Source: Flavobacteriaceae bacterium (GTDB lineage: Bacteria > Bacteroidota > Bacteroidia > Flavobacteriales > Flavobacteriaceae). From it: DNA of 7,165 nt. The position numbers and the translations under genes were made by a program. The notes beneath the pieces were generated by a model. The model was not told the DNA's origin. It was given only the letters and a program-made list of their open reading frames with translations, and did no database searches. Shown piece by piece: positions 1 through 5,227 of this stretch (position 1 is its first letter; each line of letters opens with the position of its first letter). The DNA lies in assembly GCA_018674025.1 (NCBI GenBank), contig JABHBC010000113.1, positions 1 through 7,165 on the forward strand, written 5' to 3'.

Positions 1-711
1 ATATTAAATCAAGTTGAAAAAATGCTAAATGACGGAGCAACATTTATTGACATTGGAGCATATAGTTCAAGACCTGGGGCGACTCATATTTCTGAAGATC
101 AAGAAAAAAGCAGAATAATTGGCACTGTTGAGTTATTGATTACTGAATTTCCTGATGCAAATTTATCTATTGACACCTTTAGAAGTAGCATAGCAGATGA
201 ATGTTTAAATGCTGGCGCTTCAATTATTAATGATATTACAGCAAGTGAATATGATTCTGAAATATTAAAAATAGCACACAAACATAATGCGCCATACGTA
301 ATGATGCATATGAAAGGTATGCCTCAAGATATGATGAAACAAAACAAATACGATAACTTAATAAAAGATATAATTTACTACTTCTCCAAAAAAATTGAAG
401 CTGCTAGAACTGCTAAAGTAAATGATATAATTATAGATCCTGGCTTTGGATTTTCTAAAAATATTGACCAAAATTATGACATACTTAAAAATTTAGGTTT
501 ACTAAAATCTCTGGATTCACCTATTCTTGTAGGTTTATCTAGGAAATCAATGATTTATAAATTACTAAAAACAACTCCTGAACTTGCGCTAAACGGAACT
601 ACATCATTAAATACTATAGCACTATTAAATGGAGCTAAGATTCTTAGAGTCCACGATGTTAAAGAAGCTATGGAATGTATAAAGATTACAAACCAATTTA
701 ATAAACAATAA
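1..711 (+). CDS. folP: Dihydropteroate synthase, 3' part (5' end outside window)
   Basis: FolP condenses p-aminobenzoate with 6-hydroxymethyl-dihydropterin diphosphate to give 7,8-dihydropteroate, a cytosolic step of folate synthesis and the target of sulfonamides. The frame is open from base 1, so the ATG at 22 is internal. 236 codons are visible, and about 35-45 N-terminal residues, including the first strand with its NVTPDSF-type motif, should lie upstream. Counting from base 1, the TIM-barrel motifs follow in order: DIGAYSSRPGA (17-27, the loop where sulfa resistance changes usually fall), SIDT (56-59), NDIT (77-80), MHMKGMPQDM (102-111), DPGFGF (146-151, catalytic/pterin Asp), GLSRKS (178-183) and RVHDV (216-220). 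No frameshift or missing key residue is visible. The stop lies 22 nt before the preferred cdaA start, so the two genes are probably co-transcribed. Family assignment is very secure. Confidence 0.96.
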   Translation: MLNQVEKMLNDGATFIDIGAYSSRPGATHISEDQEKSRIIGTVELLITEFPDANLSIDTFRSSIADECLNAGASIINDITASEYDSEILKIAHKHNAPYVMMHMKGMPQDMMKQNKYDNLIKDIIYYFSKKIEAARTAKVNDIIIDPGFGFSKNIDQNYDILKNLGLLKSLDSPILVGLSRKSMIYKLLKTTPELALNGTTSLNTIALLNGAKILRVHDVKEAMECIKITNQFNKQ

Positions 712-733
712 TTATGTGTATATTTATCAGTCA

Positions 734-1519
734 ATGGATGTTTTTAAAGAAATATTAAATTTTTCTCTTGTTGACTTTGCAGATGTGTTTTTAGTTGCAC
801 TTCTTCTATATTCTTCATATAAATTACTTAGAGGGACTGTTGCAATAAATATCTTCATCGGAATAATACTTATTTACTTGACGTGGAGAATAACAGATTT
901 CTTGAACATGAAATTATTGAGTATTATCATAGACGGATTTATGAGTGTCGGTATAATAGCTCTTATCGTAGTTTTTCAACCTGAGATTAGAAAATTTTTA
1001 TTAATGATTGGCTCAGCAAATATTTCAAAAAAAGGTTCTTTCATTGAAAAATTCAATTTTATAAAAAATCAAGAAAATATTGATACTGATATTAACTCAA
1101 TTGTCAAAGCAAGTCAAAATATGGCTGAATCTAAGACTGGTGCATTAATAATTATTGAAAGAAACAATAGTCTAAATTTTTTACTTGAAACTGGTGATCA
1201 AATGAACATCTCCGTAACTCAACCAATTCTTGAAAGTATCTTTTTCAAAAATAGCCCTCTTCATGATGGCGCTGTTATTATTGCAAATAATACAATTAAA
1301 GCAACAAGAGTAGTACTTCCCGTTAATAATGACAAACAAATACCTAATAGATTTGGGTTAAGACATAAAGCAGCTGTGGGTATAACAGAAAAAACAGATG
1401 CATTAGCTATAGTTGTATCAGAAGAAACTGGACACATATCATACATAAAAAATGGAGAATTTATTTCCTATGATAACCAAAAAACTCTGAGTGATTTAAT
1501 TAAAGAAGATTTAAATTAA
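734..1519 (+). CDS. cdaA: Diadenylate cyclase CdaA (c-di-AMP synthase)
   Basis: CdaA makes cyclic di-AMP from two ATP. Family members act as membrane-anchored dimers and influence osmolyte/potassium balance and cell-wall state. The N-terminal part has three hydrophobic segments (about residues 13-32, 36-52 and 62-82), then the family sequence FQPEIRKFLLMIG and a short linker. The cytosolic DAC domain has GALIIIER (136-143), SPLHDGA (174-180, catalytic DGA), RHK (210-212, normally RHR) and VSEETG (228-233). I chose the ATG at 734 (MDVFKEIL, 261 residues) because family members begin close to this point. A GTG at 716 in the same frame would add six residues (VYIYQS) and cannot be excluded. The gene follows folP in the same direction and has no cdaR-like gene next to it, unlike the Firmicutes arrangement. 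Its TAA overlaps the stop codon of the oppositely oriented ABC gene. Confidence 0.94.
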   Translation: MDVFKEILNFSLVDFADVFLVALLLYSSYKLLRGTVAINIFIGIILIYLTWRITDFLNMKLLSIIIDGFMSVGIIALIVVFQPEIRKFLLMIGSANISKKGSFIEKFNFIKNQENIDTDINSIVKASQNMAESKTGALIIIERNNSLNFLLETGDQMNISVTQPILESIFFKNSPLHDGAVIIANNTIKATRVVLPVNNDKQIPNRFGLRHKAAVGITEKTDALAIVVSEETGHISYIKNGEFISYDNQKTLSDLIKEDLN

Positions 1520-3279
1520 CTCACATTCTTTACTTGAAACTGAACGTCATATAATTTTTTATAATAGCCATCCATGTTACTGATTAGCTCTTTGTGCGAT
1601 CCTTGTTCAATAATATTACCAGAATCCATCACTATAATATTATTAGCTTTTTTAATTGTAGCTAGCCTATGAGCAATTATTAAAGAAGTTCTATTATTTG
1701 TCAATTTTTCAGTTGCATTTTGAATTAATACTTCAGAAGTTGAATCTATAGATGAAGTAGCTTCATCCAAGATTAATATTTGGGGATCAGAAACATATAC
1801 CCTTAAAAATGCAATTAATTGACGTTGTCCAGAAGATAGCATAATTCCTCTTTCTTTAACATTATAATAATAATTATTCGGCAAACTCATGATAAAGTCG
1901 TGAACTCCTATTTGTTTTGCTGCAAGCTTGACTTCATTTAAGCCAATACTTTCATCCTTTAAGGTAATATTATTAAATATTGTATCAGAAAACAAAAAAA
2001 CGTCTTGCAATACAATTCCAATGTTTTTTCTAAGATTAGATAGTTTATAATCTTTTATATTTATTCCATCGATAGATATTTCTCCAGAATCAATTTCATA
2101 AAAACGATTTAATAAATTTATTATGGAAGTTTTTCCTGCTCCAGTAGAACCAACAATTGCTACAGTAGATCCCTTTTTTATATCAAATGAAATTTGATTT
2201 AAGACCTGTGTATTAGGAACATATGAAAAATTCACATTTTTAAAACTTACATCTCCTTTGAACGTGTTAACTAAGATTTCTCCTTTATCAATTATATGAG
2301 ACTCTGTATCAATAACTTTAAATACTCGTTCTGCTGCAACCATTCCCATCAATAAAGTATTAAACTTGTTCGCTATTTGATTAAGAGGTCTAAACATCAT
2401 AGGAATCATCATTATAAATGCTGTCAATTCTCCAATTGAAGCAGTTTTATCAGTTATTATATTAATTCCACCATACCAGACAATAACTCCTAATGTTAAA
2501 GAGGATAAGATTTCTGCAATTGGAAAAAAAATAGAATTATACCAGACAGTTTTTAACCACCCATTTTTATGTCTAGCATTAATTTTTTTAAAGTTTTCAA
2601 ATTCAATTTCTTCTCTTGCAAACAACTGTAAAATTTTCATACCAGTGACTCTTTCTTGTACAAAAGAGTTTAACTTTGAAACTTCTGACCTAACTTCTTC
2701 AAAAGCCGCTTTCATGTACCTTTGAAAAATTTTTGTTGCAAATAATATTAATGGCAAAGTCAAGAAAACAATTATACTTAATTCCCAATTCATGATAATC
2801 ATAACAATTCCAACGATCAACATTTTTAAGACGTCACTGAAAATCATGAAGAGACCTTGACCAAATATATCAGCAATTCTTTCCATATCTGTAACTGATC
2901 TCGTAATAAGCACTCCAACTGAGGATTTGTCATAGTACTTCATTTTAAAATTAATTATATGATTATATAAAAGAACTCTAATATCTTTCACAACAGATTG
3001 ACCTAACAAACCAGCAAAATATATAAATAAATAGTTTGATATAACTTCAAATAAAAGAAGTACAGCCATTAAAAAAATTAATTGCAAAAACCCATCACTT
3101 AGTCCTTGAGAAATATTTTCATCTAATACTTTTTCCAATACAACAGGGCGAAGAGCACCAAAGATAGCTAAACCAAAAACTGAGAGCAATGATAAAATAA
3201 AAATATAATAGTAAGGACTTACAAAAGTCAGAAGTCTTTTAAACAAATAAATATTTAATATGTTTTCTTTTTTATTCAT
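1516..3279 (-). CDS. ABC exporter half-transporter (subfamily B, MsbA/multidrug type), fused TMD-NBD
   Basis: This 587-residue fused permease-ATPase is of the size and layout of a homodimeric or heterodimeric type IV ABC exporter. The transmembrane domain fills about residues 15-310, with hydrophobic segments near 22-45, 64-92, 142-164, 166-182, 252-270 and 280-296. The nucleotide-binding domain carries an A-loop Tyr353, Walker A GSTGAGKT (377-384), Q-loop Gln425, signature LSSGQ (481-485), Walker B ILILDE (501-506), D-loop SSID (509-512) and switch His537, so it should be catalytically competent. The substrate cannot be read from sequence; lipid, peptide or drug export are all possible, and the MsbA label would be a guess. 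The start ATG lies inside the end of truA, an 8-nt overlap suggesting translational coupling. The gene ends on the cdaA stop codon, with no intrinsic terminator visible at that junction. Confidence 0.93.
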   Translation of the reverse strand: MNKKENILNIYLFKRLLTFVSPYYYIFILSLLSVFGLAIFGALRPVVLEKVLDENISQGLSDGFLQLIFLMAVLLLFEVISNYLFIYFAGLLGQSVVKDIRVLLYNHIINFKMKYYDKSSVGVLITRSVTDMERIADIFGQGLFMIFSDVLKMLIVGIVMIIMNWELSIIVFLTLPLILFATKIFQRYMKAAFEEVRSEVSKLNSFVQERVTGMKILQLFAREEIEFENFKKINARHKNGWLKTVWYNSIFFPIAEILSSLTLGVIVWYGGINIITDKTASIGELTAFIMMIPMMFRPLNQIANKFNTLLMGMVAAERVFKVIDTESHIIDKGEILVNTFKGDVSFKNVNFSYVPNTQVLNQISFDIKKGSTVAIVGSTGAGKTSIINLLNRFYEIDSGEISIDGINIKDYKLSNLRKNIGIVLQDVFLFSDTIFNNITLKDESIGLNEVKLAAKQIGVHDFIMSLPNNYYYNVKERGIMLSSGQRQLIAFLRVYVSDPQILILDEATSSIDSTSEVLIQNATEKLTNNRTSLIIAHRLATIKKANNIIVMDSGNIIEQGSHKELISNMDGYYKKLYDVQFQVKNVS

Positions 3280-4021
3280 AAAGTATTATTTCTTTAGGAT
3301 AAAAGATGTTTGTTAAATATAGAGCGTGTGCTGGCGCAGATGGTCCTGCTTTGGTTCTATCTTGAGAAATTATAATTTTTTCAAAGTCTTGTAAACTAAT
3401 TTTTTTTAACCCAACATGAATTAATGTTCCAACAATAGCTCTTACCATATTCCTCAAAAATCTATTTGCTTTTATTGTAAAAATAAGTTCATTATCATTG
3501 AGATTCCATTTTGCATATTTCAAATCACAATTATAAGTTTTAACGTCTGTTTTTGATTTAGAAAAACATTTAAAATTTGTGTGATTCAACATAATTCTAG
3601 ACGCATCGTTCATTAATTTAATATCTAAATTATTTTTAATGTAGTAACTTCTATTGTTGTTAAAAACATTTTTAATTAGTGATATTTTATACTCATACTC
3701 TCTAGCTAAGGCATCAAATCGGGCGTGAGAATCTAAATTTACTTTATAAATTTTATTAACAGAAATATCTTTTGGCAAAAATGAATTTAGGTCATGCAAT
3801 AATTTACTTGAATTTGTAAGCTCTAAGACATCAAAGTGAGCACACATTTTTACAGCGTGAACTCCAGAATCAGTTCTGCCAGCTCCATAAATAGGTGTCT
3901 TAGCTTTAATTAAGATACTTAATGCTTTTTCTATACAACTTTGTACAGAAATTGCATCAGGTTGATTTTGCCAACCATGATAATTAGTGCCATCATAAGA
4001 AAGATCCATGAAATATCTCAA
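3272..4021 (-). CDS. truA: tRNA pseudouridine(38-40) synthase TruA, TTG start
   Basis: TruA isomerises uridines 38, 39 and 40 in the anticodon stem-loop of many tRNAs to pseudouridine. The protein has 249 residues, normal for the family. Motifs are YDGTNYHGWQ (9-18), the catalytic loop GAGRTDSGVHA (46-56, nucleophile Asp51) and FLRNMVRAIVGTL in the C-terminal half. The start is a TTG: it gives (M)RYFMDLSYDGT, matching the MRYF-type N-terminus of relatives. An in-frame TAA lies only three codons upstream, so no earlier ATG exists. The alternative ATG at 4009 would remove part of the first beta strand. The final codons overlap the ABC exporter start by 8 nt. A -7-like element lies 26 bp upstream in the divergent gap. 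Confidence 0.95.
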   Translation of the reverse strand: MRYFMDLSYDGTNYHGWQNQPDAISVQSCIEKALSILIKAKTPIYGAGRTDSGVHAVKMCAHFDVLELTNSSKLLHDLNSFLPKDISVNKIYKVNLDSHARFDALAREYEYKISLIKNVFNNNRSYYIKNNLDIKLMNDASRIMLNHTNFKCFSKSKTDVKTYNCDLKYAKWNLNDNELIFTIKANRFLRNMVRAIVGTLIHVGLKKISLQDFEKIIISQDRTKAGPSAPAHALYLTNIFYPKEIILYE

Positions 4022-4031
4022 AACAAATTAA

Positions 4032-4039
4032 TATTTTTG
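4032..4039 (+). promoter_or_regulatory. Candidate -7 promoter element for the metallophosphoesterase gene
   Basis: TATTTTTG fits the Bacteroidota -7 consensus TAnnTTTG exactly. It lies 41 nt before the ATG at 4081, implying a leader of roughly 35 nt. No convincing TTG -33 element is seen at the usual distance, because that region is inside truA. The sequence is so A+T-rich that a chance match is possible. Confidence 0.4.
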
Positions 4040-4047
4040 TTATCAAA

Positions 4048-4055
4048 CAAATATA
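4048..4055 (-). promoter_or_regulatory. Candidate -7 promoter element for truA-ABC exporter operon
   Basis: On the minus strand this reads TATATTTG, an exact match to the Bacteroidota TAnnTTTG -7 consensus. It is 26 bp upstream of the truA TTG start, leaving a leader of about 20 nt. No TTG is present at the -33 spacing, so support rests on the -7 match, the position and the divergent layout. It is paired back to back with the plus-strand element at 4032-4039. Confidence 0.4.
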
Positions 4056-4080
4056 GAGAGATTAACTTGATAAAATAAAA

Positions 4081-4572
4081 ATGAAAAAGATTCTTTTAAT
4101 TTCAGATACTCATGGGTATATAGATGATAGAATCATTCAATATGCAAAAGAATCAGATGAAACATGGCATGCAGGCGATATAGGAGAATTAAAAGTAGTT
4201 GATGAACTAAAAAAAGTTACTACTTTAAGAGCCGTTCATGGAAATATAGACAACAGTAAAATTAGGGCTGAATATGCTGAAAACTTAAGATTTAAAATTG
4301 AAGATATGAAAATATGGATAACTCATATTGGAGGTTATCCAAATAAATATAATCAAAGAATTAGACAAGAAATCTACAATGATCCACCTGATATTTTCAT
4401 TTGTGGACATTCACATATACTCAAAGTTATTAACGACAACAAATTAAATCTTTTACACATTAACCCTGGAGCAATAGGTAAACATGGATTTCACCATGTA
4501 AGAACTATGATTAGATTTGAAATAATAAAAAGTAAAATTCAAAACTTAGAAGTAATAGAATTTAAGAGGTAA
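4081..4572 (+). CDS. YfcE/MJ0936-type metallophosphoesterase
   Basis: This is a 163-residue single-domain calcineurin-like phosphoesterase. All the two-metal motifs are visible: SDTHG (8-12, with Asp9 and His11), HAGDIG (30-35, metal-bridging Asp33), VHGNID (52-57, with Asn55), THIGG (81-85, His82) and GHSH (109-112, His110 and His112). NPGAIG follows near residue 128. The enzyme should therefore be active, binding two divalent metals (often Mn2+) and hydrolysing a phosphodiester, but the natural substrate of this branch is generally unknown. There is no signal peptide or membrane segment, so it is probably cytosolic. The ATG is preceded by an A-rich stretch (TAAAATAAAA) without a Shine-Dalgarno sequence. 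The gene is divergent from truA and ends 4 nt from the stop of the DUF4293 gene. Nothing specifically ties it to c-di-AMP breakdown despite the nearby cdaA. Confidence 0.92.
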   Translation: MKKILLISDTHGYIDDRIIQYAKESDETWHAGDIGELKVVDELKKVTTLRAVHGNIDNSKIRAEYAENLRFKIEDMKIWITHIGGYPNKYNQRIRQEIYNDPPDIFICGHSHILKVINDNKLNLLHINPGAIGKHGFHHVRTMIRFEIIKSKIQNLEVIEFKR

Positions 4573-4576
4573 ATAA

Positions 4577-5038
4577 TTAGCGAATTCTGTCAATAGAACT
4601 TACTAAATCATCATCTTTTCTTATTGATTTTATTGCATTAAAAATTAAGTAGGTACATAAAAAAGGATTCAAAATAGCTGCATACATTAGAAATTCTAAA
4701 AATACTGAAGGCATTAATTCAATTAACGCTGTAAGAGAATGATAAAAGTAAAAGGCAGTAAATAAGCACATTATCATACTTAATCTTAAATTTATCAATG
4801 ACAATTTAATTTGAGCACGTCTAGATTTAAATAATAAAATTGACAAAAGACACAGTAAAGAAATAATTAAAGGAATAAAAGAAAATATTACTAAAATAAA
4901 ATCAATCCATTTTATATAACTGAAAAATTCGATTATAATTGGATAGCCCCTCTCATACCATTCTAAACCAAAAAACCAATAAAGAAAGTAAAATAAACCA
5001 GCTACAAATAAATATAATGACTGTATCCTTTGAATCAT
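4577..5038 (-). CDS. DUF4293-family four-helix membrane protein of unknown function
   Basis: This is a 153-residue integral membrane protein with about four hydrophobic helices (roughly 8-25, 45-70, 86-109 and 113-135). A basic cytoplasmic-looking loop (KSRRAQIK, 71-78) separates the second and third. The ends identify the family: MIQRIQSLYL at the N-terminus, and a charged tail with AIKSIRKDDD and SSIDRIR at the C-terminus, as in DUF4293 proteins of the Bacteroidota. To my knowledge no function is established, and the sequence shows no catalytic motif. The gene is divergent from rho, an arrangement I recall as common in this phylum. Its C-terminus converges on the metallophosphoesterase gene with a 4-nt gap. 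A promoter-like TTG-N22-TATTTTTG lies just upstream. Confidence 0.85.
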   Translation of the reverse strand: MIQRIQSLYLFVAGLFYFLYWFFGLEWYERGYPIIIEFFSYIKWIDFILVIFSFIPLIISLLCLLSILLFKSRRAQIKLSLINLRLSMIMCLFTAFYFYHSLTALIELMPSVFLEFLMYAAILNPFLCTYLIFNAIKSIRKDDDLVSSIDRIR

Positions 5039-5063
5039 AAGTAAAATAATATAAAATTAAAGG

Positions 5064-5096
5064 CAAAAATAGTAGTTTATGATTAAAAATAATCAA
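5064..5096 (-). promoter_or_regulatory. Candidate Bacteroidota-type promoter of the DUF4293 gene
   Basis: Read on the minus strand, this has a TTG at 5096-5094, a 22-nt spacer, and TATTTTTG at 5071-5064. This fits the Bacteroidota sigma pattern TTG-(about 17-23)-TAnnTTTG. The -7 element ends 26 bp before the ATG, giving a leader of about 20 nt. Both elements and the spacing agree, so it is the best supported of the promoter calls here, but A+T-rich background makes chance matches likely enough to require caution. Confidence 0.45.
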
Positions 5097-5129
5097 TATT
5101 AAAAAATAAGTTGTATAATTGCATTGTTA

Positions 5130-5158
5130 TTGCTTACCTCTTACTAGTAATAAATTTA
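5130..5158 (+). promoter_or_regulatory. Candidate promoter of rho
   Basis: A TTG (5130-5132), an 18-nt spacer and TAAATTTA (5151-5158) resemble the Bacteroidota promoter, except that the final G of TAnnTTTG is A. The spacer contains a 10-bp palindrome (5141-5150). Transcription would begin near 5165, leaving a leader of about 60 nt before the rho ATG. Three other TTG triplets lie just upstream (5111, 5119, 5124), so the -33 choice is uncertain. Confidence 0.3.
5141..5150. promoter_or_regulatory. 10-bp perfect palindrome, operator-like
   Basis: TTACTAGTAA is a perfect two-fold symmetric sequence lying between the proposed -33 and -7 elements of rho. A symmetric sequence in a promoter spacer is a typical place for a dimeric repressor to bind. 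The half-site is only 5 bp, so this is a suggestion rather than an identified operator. Confidence 0.25.
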
Positions 5159-5187
5159 CACTTCAAAAAAATTATACTTCAAAAATA
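5156..5187 (+). repeat. Two-copy 16-bp tandem direct repeat in the rho leader region
   Basis: TTACACTTCAAAAAAA (5156-5171) is followed directly by TTATACTTCAAAAATA (5172-5187), with 14 of 16 positions identical and a shared core ACTTCAAAAA. There is no third copy. The pair lies at the proposed transcription start and early leader of rho, 41 bp before the ATG. It could be a protein-binding repeat or a small slippage duplication. Confidence 0.6.
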
Positions 5188-5227
5188 TTTCCCAATTAAA
5201 TATTAATAATAAACATAAAAACAAAAA

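Noticed and set aside
734..4572. A possible c-di-AMP synthesis/degradation or defence-type signalling module (cyclase, ABC protein, metallophosphoesterase)
   Set aside because: CdaA is the housekeeping membrane form. The phosphoesterase is the generic YfcE type rather than GdpP, PgpH or another known c-di-AMP phosphodiesterase family. The genes are in three separate transcription units with truA between them, and no effector or sensor gene is present.
5113..5177. Inverted repeat GTATAATT (5113-5120) with AATTATAC (5170-5177)
   Set aside because: Only 8 bp, all but two A/T, with a 49-nt gap. This is expected by chance in such an A+T-rich intergenic region.
5180..5187. A second minus-strand TATTTTTG that could be a -7 element for DUF4293
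   Set aside because: It has no TTG at promoter spacing and would give a leader of about 135 nt. The copy at 5064-5071 has a matching TTG and a better position.
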